A stretch of DNA of 45,672 nt from Flavobacteriales bacterium (GTDB taxonomy: Bacteria > Bacteroidota > Bacteroidia > Flavobacteriales > Flavobacteriaceae): positions 1 through 45,672 of the forward strand of contig JAFLBT010000005.1 of the NCBI GenBank assembly GCA_017302935.1, written 5' to 3'. A program made the translations under genes and the position numbers. The notes beneath the pieces are model-generated. The model was not told the origin of the DNA and ran no database searches. It worked only from the letters and a program-made list of their open reading frames with translations. This document shows, one piece after another, positions 8,507 to 17,805 of the stretch. The stretch's first letter is position 1. Each line of letters starts with the position of its first letter.

Positions 8507-10159
8507 ATGCTGACGCACTTAACCATTAAAAATTTCGCTTTAATTGAAGAATTATCCATTTCGTTTTCGGATGGATTTTCAATTATAACTGGTGAAACTG
8601 GGGCCGGAAAGTCAATATTGTTGGGTGCTTTGGGATTAATATTAGGAAAAAGAGCTGATTTATCAAGTCTTAAAAACAAAGACGAAAAGTGTGTGATTGA
8701 AGGTGTTTTTATGATTTCAAAATATCAATTAAAGTCTTTTTTTGATGAAAATGATATAGATTATGAAGAACAAACAATCATAAGAAGAGAAATTCTTCCA
8801 TCAGGAAAATCAAGAGCATTTATCAATGATAGTCCTGTAAATCTTTCAGAATTAGTCTTATTGGGTGAAATGTTAATTGATATTCATTCACAACATCAAA
8901 CTAGTGAATTAGCCGAAGAAAATTTTCAGTTTGCCATAATTGATGCCATTGCTGATAATCAAGTTCTACTAGAAAATTATACACTTAAGTTAAAAGCGTT
9001 TCGAAAATTAAAGTCTTCATTTGAAGAGTTGGAAAATTCGTTAACTACTGCATTAAAAGAGCAAGATTATAATTCGTTTTTATACAATGAATTAGTTGAG
9101 GCTAAGTTAATTGAAAATGAGCAACTTGAGCTTGAGTCAGATTTAGAAAAATTGACTCATGCTGAGTTAATCAAAGAACAATTTGAAAAATCAATTTCGT
9201 TAGCAGAATCAGATCAATTTGGTTTGTTAGTTCATTTAAAAGAAGTAAAAACGGCCATTCAAAAAATTAGTACTTTTTCTAATGAATATGCTGAGCTTTT
9301 TAATAGAATAGATAGTTTGACCATTGAACTCAAAGACATTGTTGCCGAAATGAATCAAATGGCAGAAACCGTCGTTCATGATCCTATTCAATTGGAAAAT
9401 ATCCAACAAAAATTACAAGTAATTTATAGTTTACAAAAGAAACATCAGGTTACTTCTGTTGAGGAACTATTACAAATTCAAAATGAATTGCAGAACAAAG
9501 TTATTTCTGTTACAACTCTTGAAGAGCAAAAGGATAGTCTTTTTAAAGCAATTGAAGCTTGTACATTAGAATTAAATGAATTAGCATCAAAAATTCATCA
9601 AAATAGGATAAAAAGTATTCCATTATTGAATGATTTATTGGTGAAAATTTTAGTGCAATTAGGTATGCCAAATGTGCAATTTGATTTGAAAATTACGGCT
9701 ACTAATGTTTTTTATTCAAACGGAAAAGATACCATCCAATTTCTTATTTCAACCAATAAAGGTTCTGATTTTGGCTTATTGAAAAAAGTTGCTTCCGGTG
9801 GAGAAATGTCTCGAATTATGTTGGCAGTAAAATCTATTTTAGCGAATTATACAAATTTACCCACATTAATTTTAGATGAAATTGACACAGGAGTTTCAGG
9901 TGAAATTGCTGATAAAATGGGTGAAATCATGAAAGAAATGAGTGGTAAAATGCAGTTGTTTGCCATTACACATTTACCTCAAATTGCTGCTAAAGGGGAT
10001 ATGCATTATAAGGTTTATAAATCTGATAATGAATTGAATACAAAAACAGAAATTAAAAAATTAAGCATTGAAGAACGGGTATTGGAAATCGCTCAAATGC
10101 TTTCCGGTTCTAGTATTTCTGAATCTGCTATTAATCATGCAAAAGCATTATTGAACTAA
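8507..10159 (+). CDS. recN: DNA repair protein RecN
   Basis: RecN is an SMC-like ATPase acting in double-strand break repair. The N-terminal head has Walker A GETGAGKS (about 29-36), the middle is a long coiled coil rich in E, K, L and Q (about 160-370), and the C-terminal head has the signature KKVASGGEMSRIMLA, Walker B PTLILDEIDTGVSG and the AITHLPQIA switch. At 550 residues it matches the family. I chose the ATG at 8507, not the TTG two codons upstream, because MLTHLTIKNFALIEEL is the usual RecN start. It is last of the bamD cluster, 43 bases after porD. Confidence 0.95.
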   Translation: MLTHLTIKNFALIEELSISFSDGFSIITGETGAGKSILLGALGLILGKRADLSSLKNKDEKCVIEGVFMISKYQLKSFFDENDIDYEEQTIIRREILPSGKSRAFINDSPVNLSELVLLGEMLIDIHSQHQTSELAEENFQFAIIDAIADNQVLLENYTLKLKAFRKLKSSFEELENSLTTALKEQDYNSFLYNELVEAKLIENEQLELESDLEKLTHAELIKEQFEKSISLAESDQFGLLVHLKEVKTAIQKISTFSNEYAELFNRIDSLTIELKDIVAEMNQMAETVVHDPIQLENIQQKLQVIYSLQKKHQVTSVEELLQIQNELQNKVISVTTLEEQKDSLFKAIEACTLELNELASKIHQNRIKSIPLLNDLLVKILVQLGMPNVQFDLKITATNVFYSNGKDTIQFLISTNKGSDFGLLKKVASGGEMSRIMLAVKSILANYTNLPTLILDEIDTGVSGEIADKMGEIMKEMSGKMQLFAITHLPQIAAKGDMHYKVYKSDNELNTKTEIKKLSIEERVLEIAQMLSGSSISESAINHAKALLN

Positions 10160-10167
10160 TTTTTGAT

Positions 10168-10175
10168 TATATTTG
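10168..10175 (+). promoter_or_regulatory. Candidate -7 box (TATATTTG) of fabI
   Basis: A perfect TAnnTTTG match 28 bases before the fabI ATG. The -33 TTG is not at the usual distance (a TTG at 10151-10153 is too close). Confidence 0.5.
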
Positions 10176-10203
10176 AACCGTCTATCAATTAAAAATATAG
10201 CAT

Positions 10204-11016
10204 ATGTATAATTTATTAAAAGGTAAAAAAGGAATTATTTTTGGAGCTTTAGATGAAAATTCTATTGCATGGAAAACAGCTGAAAGAGTGCATGAAGAAG
10301 GAGGAACGTTTGTGTTAACAAATGCCCCAATTGCAATGAGAATGGGAACGATTAAAACATTAGCTGATAAAACAGGTTCACAAATTATTCCGGCTGATGC
10401 CACATCACTTGAAGATTTAGAAAATTTAGTAGAAAAAGCTACAGAAATACTTGGTGGTAAAATAGATTTTGTATTGCATTCCATTGGAATGTCAGTAAAC
10501 GTTAGAAAAGGCAATCATTATACCAATCAAAACTATGATTTTACGCACAAAGGATGGGATGTTTCAGCTGTTTCTTTCCACAAAGTTATGCAAGTTTTAT
10601 ATCAAAAAGATGCCATGAGTGAATGGGGAAGTATAGTTGCATTAACCTATATGGCGGCTCAACGTGTATTTCCAGATTATAATGATATGGCAGATAATAA
10701 GGCATATTTAGAATCCATCGCGAGAAGTTTTGGATACTTTTTTGGAAAAGATAAAAAAGTTAGAGTGAATACCATTTCCCAATCGCCAACCCCTACAACA
10801 GCGGGACAAGGTGTAAAAGGTTTTGATGGTTTTATAACCTATGCTGATAAAATGTCACCACTTGGAAATGCTACCGCTTTAGATTGTGCGAATTACACTG
10901 TAGCCATGTTTTCTGATTTGACTAAACGAGTAACGCTACAAAATTTATATAATGATGGAGGTTTCTCTAACATGGGTGTTAGTCAAGATGTAATGGAATA
11001 TTTTACAAAGGAATAA
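10204..11016 (+). CDS. fabI: Enoyl-[acyl-carrier-protein] reductase (NADH)
   Basis: Catalyses the last reduction in each fatty acid elongation cycle. A divergent SDR fold of 270 residues: the N-terminal cofactor region GKKGIIFGALDENSIAWKTA, the DFVLHSIGMS motif, and the FabI active-site arrangement LTYMAAQRVFPDYNDMADNKA, where Y149, Y159 and K166-like positions are replaced by a Y...Y...K pattern typical of FabI. The end GGFSNMGVS is also characteristic. It has its own -7 box and is followed by a strong terminator, so it is monocistronic. Confidence 0.94.
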   Translation: MYNLLKGKKGIIFGALDENSIAWKTAERVHEEGGTFVLTNAPIAMRMGTIKTLADKTGSQIIPADATSLEDLENLVEKATEILGGKIDFVLHSIGMSVNVRKGNHYTNQNYDFTHKGWDVSAVSFHKVMQVLYQKDAMSEWGSIVALTYMAAQRVFPDYNDMADNKAYLESIARSFGYFFGKDKKVRVNTISQSPTPTTAGQGVKGFDGFITYADKMSPLGNATALDCANYTVAMFSDLTKRVTLQNLYNDGGFSNMGVSQDVMEYFTKE

Positions 11017-11037
11017 ATACATTTAACATAAAAAATG

Positions 11038-11072
11038 ATACCCATAGTTTTTCAATTATGGGTATTTTTTTT
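11038..11072 (+). terminator. Intrinsic terminator of fabI
   Basis: ATACCCATA (11038-11046) pairs with TATGGGTAT (11057-11065), ten-base loop, then a T run. Confidence 0.9.
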
Positions 11073-11104
11073 ACCTTTATCGAATTAATAATAAACAACT
11101 AAAA

Positions 11105-13567
11105 ATGAAAAAAATTACTTATTTGTTTTTGATGGTCGGTTATTTGGCTTTTGCCCAATTTCCCGCACCATATTGTGGGCCATTGGCTTTTCAGTTTGCT
11201 ACTGAGCCAATTACTCTTGTTAACTTTGCTGGGATTAATAGTCCTTCAAGTGAAGTTGTTGCCGGTGCTACACCGCATGAAGATTATACGCAAGTTTCTG
11301 GAGCAGTATCTGCTGGTCAAACGTACACCATTACCTTAAAAGGAAATACAGATGGAAACTTCACCAATCGTTTTGTGGTTTTTGTAGATTGGAACCAAGA
11401 CAATGATTTTGCTGATCCAGATGAAACGTATGAAATTACACAAACTATCTTAAATTCTACAGGTCTAGATGCTATTCAAGCTACTCAAGATTTAGTTGTT
11501 CCAATCAGTGCTTTGGGAGGAACGACTAGAATGAGAGTAAAAAAGATTTTTGGAACAACTGAATATTTGAATCCTTGTTTAGGAACTGGTTATGGCCAAG
11601 TAGAAGATTACACTTTAGTTGTAACAGCTTCATCTGATTGTACTGGTGCTCCGGCTCCCGGAGATACAGTTTCTTCTGAAGCTTCTGTTTGTGCCGGAAT
11701 TTCATTTAATTTGAGTTTACAAAATGTTGTTGCTGCAGGTGGAATCACTTATCAGTGGCAGTCTTCTGCCAATGGTGTAGATTTTACAAACATTAATGGT
11801 GCAACAAATGCTGCTTATGCTACGACTCAAAATGCTGCAACGTATTATCAATGTATTGTAACTTGTGTTCCGACTGCTTCAAGTACTACTAGTACTCCTG
11901 TAATGGTTGGATTAAATCCGGGTAGTCAATGTTATTGTACTCCAATTTATGCTAATGGAACTGTAGATGGAGATTTAATTTCAAATATCGAAATTACCGG
12001 AACTACATTAGCAAATAATTCTGGTGCTGAACCAGGAGGTCCATCTTATACATATTATACTGGTCAACCAAATTACACTGCTGAATTACAAGCTGGTAAC
12101 ACCTATACTGTTAATGTTACTGTAGGTGAATTTGGAGGTCAAAACGTTGCAGTTTGGATTGATTATAATGACAATGGATTATTTGAAGCTTCAGAGAGAG
12201 TTGGCTTTACTACTGCATCAATTCCTGCTGATGGCTCTGCTTCATTCAATATTACTTTAGCTTGTAATCCTCCACTAGGAACACACAGAATGAGAGTAAG
12301 AGACGTATGGAACACTACCGGTGCTTCAATTGATCCATGTATTTCTTATGGTTGGGGTGAAACAGAAGATTATGACGTAACGATTACTGCCGCTGTAGCT
12401 TGTCCTCAACCTTCAAATTTATCAGCTTCTGAAATTACACAAACATCTGCAGTTTTATCTTGGAATGCAGGATGTGCTGAAACTTCTTGGGATATTTATA
12501 TTGCAGAAGTGGGTGGTGGAGAACCAACAGCTCCAACAGCAACAAATGTTGTTAACCCTTATGTTGTAACAGATTTATTACCAGGTACAGCTTATGCATT
12601 CTATGTTAGAGCGAATTGTGAAGGAGACGGATTTAGTTTATGGACTGGACCATTTGAATTCATGACATTAAATGAATTACCTGGATGTTCGGATGTTGTT
12701 ACTCCTACGGACGGTCAAGTAGATGTTGAATTGATTGAAGGAGGTGCAACTTTTACATGGACTGAACCATCAACTGGTGGAATTCCTGATGGTTATAATG
12801 TTTATTTTGGTACAGCTCCAGATGATTTAGTGTTATTAGGATTTATAGACGCTTTAACTGTTGATATTACTGGTTTAGTTTATGGAACAACTTACTATTG
12901 GCAAATCGTTCCATTTAATGATGGTGGTACTGCTGTTGGTTGTCCGGTATGGAGTTTTACTATTCAAAATTCGCCAGGATTCTGTTTAGACGGGGAATTA
13001 TTCCCTGCAGCCACTTACACCCCTCAAACGTGTGATGGTGTTACTCCTAATCAAATTGTTGATAATGCATGGGCTGGCGAATATTCTAATGTGAATGTTA
13101 CTTCAGGTCAAACTTATTCATTCAATAGTTCTGTCGCTACTGATTTTATTACAATCGGTAATGAAGATGGTTCTACTCCAATTGTTTATGGTACAACTCC
13201 AGTAGTTTGGACATCAGATGTTACGGGTGTAATTCGTTTTTACATCCACTTAAATGACAATTGTGAAACGGCTGATGTAAACCGTATTCGAACAATTCTT
13301 TGTGGAGAATCACTAAGTGCTCCATCATTTGATGCAGATAATTTTAAAGCATATCCAAATCCAGTAAAAGATATCTTGAATATTGCTTATTCAACTTCAA
13401 TTAGAAATGTAAATGTGACAAATTTATTAGGTCAACAATTACTTTCTTTAACAATTAATGCTAATGAAAGCCAAGTTGATTTATCTTCATTGTCAGTTGG
13501 TACTTATTTAGTAAAAATTACAACAGAAGACAATATTCAAAAAACAATTAAAATTGTAAAACAATAG
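11105..13567 (+). CDS. GEVED-domain secreted protein with T9SS type A sorting domain
   Basis: An 820-residue modular extracellular protein. A signal peptide (MKKITYLFLMVGYLAFAQ) is followed by a first GEVED-type domain (about 40-175; VDWNQDNDFADPDE and GQVEDY at 164-169), an Ig-like segment (about 180-270) and a second GEVED domain (about 275-428; DYNDNGLFEASE, GETEDY at 418-423). Then come two fibronectin type III-like domains (about 435-620), another beta-rich domain with Cys, and a C-terminal T9SS type A tail (YPNPVKDILNI, LLGQQLL, LSVGTYLVKI). It should cross the outer membrane by the type IX system and be attached or released. No catalytic motif is seen, so an adhesin role is a guess. 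It is relatively rich in Thr, Gly and Asn, as such proteins are. Confidence 0.88.
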   Translation: MKKITYLFLMVGYLAFAQFPAPYCGPLAFQFATEPITLVNFAGINSPSSEVVAGATPHEDYTQVSGAVSAGQTYTITLKGNTDGNFTNRFVVFVDWNQDNDFADPDETYEITQTILNSTGLDAIQATQDLVVPISALGGTTRMRVKKIFGTTEYLNPCLGTGYGQVEDYTLVVTASSDCTGAPAPGDTVSSEASVCAGISFNLSLQNVVAAGGITYQWQSSANGVDFTNINGATNAAYATTQNAATYYQCIVTCVPTASSTTSTPVMVGLNPGSQCYCTPIYANGTVDGDLISNIEITGTTLANNSGAEPGGPSYTYYTGQPNYTAELQAGNTYTVNVTVGEFGGQNVAVWIDYNDNGLFEASERVGFTTASIPADGSASFNITLACNPPLGTHRMRVRDVWNTTGASIDPCISYGWGETEDYDVTITAAVACPQPSNLSASEITQTSAVLSWNAGCAETSWDIYIAEVGGGEPTAPTATNVVNPYVVTDLLPGTAYAFYVRANCEGDGFSLWTGPFEFMTLNELPGCSDVVTPTDGQVDVELIEGGATFTWTEPSTGGIPDGYNVYFGTAPDDLVLLGFIDALTVDITGLVYGTTYYWQIVPFNDGGTAVGCPVWSFTIQNSPGFCLDGELFPAATYTPQTCDGVTPNQIVDNAWAGEYSNVNVTSGQTYSFNSSVATDFITIGNEDGSTPIVYGTTPVVWTSDVTGVIRFYIHLNDNCETADVNRIRTILCGESLSAPSFDADNFKAYPNPVKDILNIAYSTSIRNVNVTNLLGQQLLSLTINANESQVDLSSLSVGTYLVKITTEDNIQKTIKIVKQ

Positions 13568-13587
13568 TTTTTATCTTTTTAAATTTT

Positions 13588-13617
13588 AAAGCCACACATT
13601 TTGTGTGGCTTTTTTTA
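13588..13617 (+). terminator. Intrinsic terminator of the GEVED protein gene
   Basis: AAAGCCACAC (13588-13597) pairs with GTGTGGCTTT (13603-13612), then a T run. Confidence 0.9.
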
Positions 13618-13630
13618 TGCCGTATATTTG
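13599..13630 (+). promoter_or_regulatory. Promoter of the glycosyltransferase gene, overlapping the upstream terminator
   Basis: TTTTG at 13599-13603, 19-base spacer, TATATTTG at 13623-13630. The -33 part sits in the loop and 3' arm of the preceding terminator. The expected start of transcription is only about seven bases before the ATG at 13644. Confidence 0.65.
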
Positions 13631-13643
13631 TTAAAACAATAAG

Positions 13644-14645
13644 ATGTATTTTTCAATTATCATACCGGTCTATAATCGTCCTGATGAAGTAGATGAGCTT
13701 TTAGAAAGTTTAGTTCATCAAAATTATAATCAATCCTATGAAATAATTATAGTTGAAGATGGTTCAAATGTAAAATGTGATTCTATAGTAGAACAGTATA
13801 AGGCTCAATTAACCATTCGTTACTTATTTAAAGAAAATTCAGGTCCTGGTGATTCAAGAAATTATGGAATGCAAAAAGCAAAAGGTGATTATTTTATCAT
13901 TTTTGATTCAGATTGTATTATTCCAAAATACTATCTTTCAATAGTAAATTCAGTTTTAAATGAAAATTATACAGATTGTTATGGTGGACCGGATAAGGCT
14001 TTAGATTCTTTTTCAGACATTCAAAAAGCAATCAACTTTGTGATGACTTCTTTTTTTACAACTGGAGGAATTAGAGGTGGATCTGAAAAAATTGGAAAGT
14101 TTCAACCCAGAAGTTTTAATATGGGAATTTCAAAAAGAGCATTTGATGCTTCAAATGGGTTTGGAAATATTCATCCTGGGGAAGATCCAGATTTATCAAT
14201 ACGTTTGTGGAAATTAGGATTTCAAACTCAATTAATTGCCAATGCTTTTGTTTATCATAAAAGAAGAATTGATTGGTCAAAGTTCCTTACTCAAGTTAAT
14301 AAATTTGGGAAAGCGAGACCAATTTTAAACACCTGGTATCCGGAGCATGCTAAACTAACTTTTTTCTTTCCATCTATTTTTATGTTAGGATGTATTGGTT
14401 CAATAGTAGCGTTAATGTTTTTTTCGTTTTACTTACCAATTTTAATATTTTTAGTTTATTTCATCTCCCTTTTTATAAGTTCATGGTGGAGTAACAAAAG
14501 CTTAAAAATTGCGTCTTTATCCTTAATCGCAACGTTTATTCAGTTTTATGGTTACGGGATTGGTTTTTTAAAATCATTTATTTTGGTACAAATTTTGAGA
14601 AGAAAACCGGAATCAGCCTTACCTGAATTATTTTTTAAAAAATAA
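13644..14645 (+). CDS. Family 2 glycosyltransferase, membrane-associated
   Basis: A GT-A fold glycosyltransferase of 333 residues: SIIIPVYNRPDEVDELLESL at the N-terminus, VEDGSN, the metal-binding DSDC (near residue 90, IIFDSDCII) and the acceptor-side GEDPDLSIRLWKLGF. The C-terminal 90 residues contain two or three hydrophobic segments, suggesting membrane association. It probably transfers a sugar from a nucleotide donor to a lipid or cell-surface glycan; donor and acceptor cannot be told. Its stop is three bases before coaE, with which it shares a transcript, although no functional link is evident. Confidence 0.85.
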   Translation: MYFSIIIPVYNRPDEVDELLESLVHQNYNQSYEIIIVEDGSNVKCDSIVEQYKAQLTIRYLFKENSGPGDSRNYGMQKAKGDYFIIFDSDCIIPKYYLSIVNSVLNENYTDCYGGPDKALDSFSDIQKAINFVMTSFFTTGGIRGGSEKIGKFQPRSFNMGISKRAFDASNGFGNIHPGEDPDLSIRLWKLGFQTQLIANAFVYHKRRIDWSKFLTQVNKFGKARPILNTWYPEHAKLTFFFPSIFMLGCIGSIVALMFFSFYLPILIFLVYFISLFISSWWSNKSLKIASLSLIATFIQFYGYGIGFLKSFILVQILRRKPESALPELFFKK

Positions 14646-14648
14646 AAC

Positions 14649-15236
14649 ATGTCAAAATTAATTGGTTTAACCGGAGGAATAGGAAGTGGTAAAACAACTG
14701 TTGCCAAAATGTTTGCCGCCAAAGGAATACCTGTTTATATCGCTGATGAGGAAGCTAAAAAACTGATGAATACATCCGAAATTATTCAAGCAATTGAGAA
14801 TGAATTTGGAAAAGAAGTCATCAATAACGGAAAAATAAATCGTACACTTTTAGCAGAAAAAGTTTTTAACAACAAAGAAAAACTAAATGATTTAAACCAA
14901 ATTGTGCATCCGGCAGTTAAAGAAGATTTTAAGAGTTGGCTTCAAAAAAATCGAGATTTCCCTTATGTAATGAAAGAAACAGCAATCTTATTTGAAACCG
15001 GCGGAAACAAAGATTGTGACCTTGTTATTACCGTAACAGCACCACTTTCTGAACGTATTTCTAGAATTATTAATAGAGATAACACAAATGAACAATCTAT
15101 AAAGGATAGGATAAAAAATCAGTTGGATGATGATTTTAAAATAAAGCATAGTGATTTTGTTATTCAAAATAATACTATAGAATCTACTGAAAATCAGGTT
15201 GATGAAATTGTTAAAGCATTGAATAAAATACAATAA
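14649..15236 (+). CDS. coaE: Dephospho-CoA kinase
   Basis: Phosphorylates the 3'-hydroxyl of dephospho-CoA, the final step of coenzyme A synthesis. The P-loop GLTGGIGSGKTT lies at residues 6-17, followed by the IADEEAKKLM segment (the acidic residue contacting substrate) and the KETAILFETGGNKDCD region, as in CoaE. At 195 residues it has normal length. It is directly downstream of the glycosyltransferase gene. Together with coaBC at 6378-7574 the window holds the second half of the CoA pathway apart from CoaD. Confidence 0.94.
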   Translation: MSKLIGLTGGIGSGKTTVAKMFAAKGIPVYIADEEAKKLMNTSEIIQAIENEFGKEVINNGKINRTLLAEKVFNNKEKLNDLNQIVHPAVKEDFKSWLQKNRDFPYVMKETAILFETGGNKDCDLVITVTAPLSERISRIINRDNTNEQSIKDRIKNQLDDDFKIKHSDFVIQNNTIESTENQVDEIVKALNKIQ

Positions 15237-15304
15237 AATGTATGGATGTTAATGTTAGGTTAATCTATTAACACCCAAAATGTTAAAATGTTAAATTTGT
15301 ATCG

Positions 15305-16885
15305 ATGAATAAATTGTTGTTTAGACTACTTATCTTTTTAATGAGTATTTCGCTTATTGGAATTATTTTTGTTCAAGTCTATTGGTTCAATTCATCTTTA
15401 GAAAACAATCAGGAGCAATTTAAGTTTCATGTCAAACAAGTGTTGGGAAACGTTGCTGATCAGCTTCAAAAACAAGAAGTGCTCTCTTTTGTAGAGCGAA
15501 TAAAAGAATATAAAGATAGTACGGGAAGTGATAAATTAAATTCAGAATTTTTAGAATTTGGTTATTATCAACGAAATGCTCAAACCAACGAAACTATCAT
15601 TTATTCGAATAGTATAAGTTCACAAGATTTTACTATTTCTCCTACGTTCTTTGATAAAAAAAGTGACAGTTTAAAAGTCAAAAGCTTTTCTTCCAAAAGA
15701 AAAACAGAAGTATATCTAAACGGAATCGATAAAAATAATTTACAAAACGCATTAAATCCGGATGTAAAGATTGAAAAATCAGGCGATTTAAAAATTTTGG
15801 ATAAACTGCTTTATGATATATCCTTTAATGATATTGCCTCCACATATCCCATTCAACGCAGAGTTTCAAAAGAAAAATTGCAACAACTTCTTAAGAGAGA
15901 ACTAAATGAATATGGTGTAATTACTCCATTTGAATTTGGAATTTACAGTAACGGACTCGCTACTAAAGTAAAGTCTGAAAATTTTAAATTCAATAAGGAA
16001 GATACGTATAGCATACCCGTTTTTGCTGATAATGATGGAGTTAGCCGCTATCAATTATTGGTAAGTTTTCCAGAAAAAAAGAAATTTATTTTTTCTGATT
16101 TAATCGGAATTGCTTCTATTTCGTTAATGTTTACACTCATTATTATTATTGCCTATGTCAATGCCTTAAATCAGTTTTTTAAACAACGACAGATTTCTGA
16201 AATCAAAACAGATTTTATAAACAATATGACGCATGAGTTTAAAACACCTATTGCTACAATCAACTTAGCCTTAGATGCCATTAAAAATCCAAAAGTAATA
16301 GAGGATAAAGATAAAGTTTTCCGTTACCTCCAAATGATTAGAGATGAAAACAAGAGAATGCATGCTCAGGTTGAAAATGTGTTGCGTATTTCTAAATTAG
16401 AAAAGAAAGAATTGGAAATCAATAAAGAACCACAAGATGCATTAGCGTTAATTGAAGATGCCATTGACCACGTAAGTTTGATTATTGAAGATAGAGGAGG
16501 CACCATTACAACTCATTTTGAGGCCATGCGAACTACTGTACTTTTAAACGATGTACACTTTACAAATGTCATGGTTAATATTTTGGATAATGCTATTAAG
16601 TATTCACCCGAAATTCCAAAAATTGACGTTTACACTGAAAATGTAAAAGAATTTTTAATCATAAAAATAAAAGACCAAGGAGCTGGAATGTCTAAAAATG
16701 CTCAAAAAAGAATATTTGAAAAATTTTACCGCGAACACACCGGTGATATTCATAATGTAAAAGGGCATGGTTTAGGCCTTGCTTATGTAAAAAGAATTGT
16801 TGAAGAACATAACGGCGAAATATCCGTTGAAAGTGAAAAGGGAAAAGGAAGTACCTTTTTTATCAAATTGCCTATAATAAATTAA
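15305..16885 (+). CDS. Sensor histidine kinase, two-component system
   Basis: A membrane sensor of 526 residues. TM1 is at about 7-28, a periplasmic sensing region without recognisable domain at about 30-262, and TM2 at about 265-287. HisKA follows with phospho-accepting H310 in NNMTHEFKTPIATI, then a HATPase domain with N box NVMVNILDNAIKYSP, G1 DQGAGMS, F box FEKFYRE and G2 GHGLGLAYVKRIV. Its partner regulator starts 21 bases downstream. The arrangement resembles the Bacteroidota RprX/RprY type, but the signal is unknown. A TAAATTTG box (15292-15299) is so close to the ATG that, if used, it would give a nearly leaderless transcript. Confidence 0.9.
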   Translation: MNKLLFRLLIFLMSISLIGIIFVQVYWFNSSLENNQEQFKFHVKQVLGNVADQLQKQEVLSFVERIKEYKDSTGSDKLNSEFLEFGYYQRNAQTNETIIYSNSISSQDFTISPTFFDKKSDSLKVKSFSSKRKTEVYLNGIDKNNLQNALNPDVKIEKSGDLKILDKLLYDISFNDIASTYPIQRRVSKEKLQQLLKRELNEYGVITPFEFGIYSNGLATKVKSENFKFNKEDTYSIPVFADNDGVSRYQLLVSFPEKKKFIFSDLIGIASISLMFTLIIIIAYVNALNQFFKQRQISEIKTDFINNMTHEFKTPIATINLALDAIKNPKVIEDKDKVFRYLQMIRDENKRMHAQVENVLRISKLEKKELEINKEPQDALALIEDAIDHVSLIIEDRGGTITTHFEAMRTTVLLNDVHFTNVMVNILDNAIKYSPEIPKIDVYTENVKEFLIIKIKDQGAGMSKNAQKRIFEKFYREHTGDIHNVKGHGLGLAYVKRIVEEHNGEISVESEKGKGSTFFIKLPIIN

Positions 16886-16906
16886 ATACCACTAATAGAT
16901 TAACCT

Positions 16907-17623
16907 ATGGAAACTGAAAACAAAAAAATCCTTTTAGTAGAAGATGATCCAAATTTTGGAGCAATTTTAAAAGACTATTTAATGTTAAACGACTTTGATG
17001 TTGTCTTAGCTAAAAATGGAATGGAAGGCTTTGAAAAATTCAAAAAAGACACTTATGATTTGTGTATACTAGATGTCATGATGCCTTACAAAGACGGATA
17101 TACGCTTGCCAAAGAAATACGTGAAAAAAATAAGGAAGTTCCGCTTATTTTTTTAACTGCCAAAACCATGAAAGAAGATGTATTAAAAGGATACAAAGTG
17201 GGTGCAGATGATTATTTAAATAAACCTTTTGATTCTGAAGTGTTGTTGATGAAAATAAAAGCCATCATGCAACGCAAACAATCAGAAAGCAAAACTGATA
17301 ATTTGAAATTCGAATTCCAAATTGGTAAATTCCATTTGAATTCTAAATTACGTTTCTTGACTTTTGGGAATGATGAACCCATCAAATTATCGCCTAAAGA
17401 AAACGAATTATTAAAAATGTTGGCTCTTCATGAAAATGATTTGATGCCACGTGAATTGGCCTTAACCAAAATCTGGAGAGATGATAACTATTTCACCTCC
17501 AGAAGTATGGACGTATATATTGCCAAATTGAGAAAATACCTTAAATCTGACGAAGATGTTGAAATTTTGAACATCCACGGCGAAGGTTTCCGATTGGTAA
17601 TCAAAAACAAAGTTGCCCAATAA
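16907..17623 (+). CDS. OmpR/PhoB-family response regulator
   Basis: A 238-residue regulator. The receiver domain (1-120) has the acidic pair EDD (12-14), phospho-acceptor D56 in LCILDVMMP, T84 and K106 in YLNKPFD. A winged-helix DNA-binding domain (about 130-235) contains LSPKENELLKML and RSMDVYIAKLRKYL, then LNIHGEGFRL. It is paired with the histidine kinase at 15305-16885 and is followed by a terminator. Target genes cannot be predicted from this window. Confidence 0.93.
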   Translation: METENKKILLVEDDPNFGAILKDYLMLNDFDVVLAKNGMEGFEKFKKDTYDLCILDVMMPYKDGYTLAKEIREKNKEVPLIFLTAKTMKEDVLKGYKVGADDYLNKPFDSEVLLMKIKAIMQRKQSESKTDNLKFEFQIGKFHLNSKLRFLTFGNDEPIKLSPKENELLKMLALHENDLMPRELALTKIWRDDNYFTSRSMDVYIAKLRKYLKSDEDVEILNIHGEGFRLVIKNKVAQ

Positions 17624-17627
17624 CTAG

Positions 17628-17656
17628 AAAAGCTCTCAATTTTTGGGAGCTTTTTT
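17628..17656 (+). terminator. Intrinsic terminator after the response regulator
   Basis: AAAAGCTCTCAA (17628-17639) pairs with TTGGGAGCTTTT (17643-17654), with one G-T pair and a three-base loop, followed by T residues. Confidence 0.88.
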
Positions 17657-17668
17657 TTGAACCTTTTT

Positions 17669-17798
17669 CCAGCTTTTCACTACAAGATTTTGTGCAAAAA
17701 AAAAGAATTCTACAAACCCAAAAGAGCTTCCTCCGGTCGCTTTTTTGCTTTAAGAATTCTAGTTTTTTTTACCCAAAATGCTTTCCGTTACAATCTGG
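17669..17798 (+). repeat. 130-bp structured dispersed repeat, copy 1
   Basis: Begins CCAG, ends CTGG (complementary). The subterminal 16-mers GCTTTTCACTACAAGA (17672-17687) and GCTTTCCGTTACAATC (17780-17795) are imperfect direct repeats. The central loop GCTTCCTCCGGTCGC is at 17726-17740. The arms pair with each other; AGAATTCT occurs in both with flanking A and T tracts. Same length and loop offset as copies 2 and 3. It lies between the response regulator terminator and the end of the convergent thioesterase gene, whose stop is seven bases away, so it would be in that gene's 3' untranslated region. Confidence 0.85.
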
Positions 17799-17805
17799 GG
17801 TAGGA

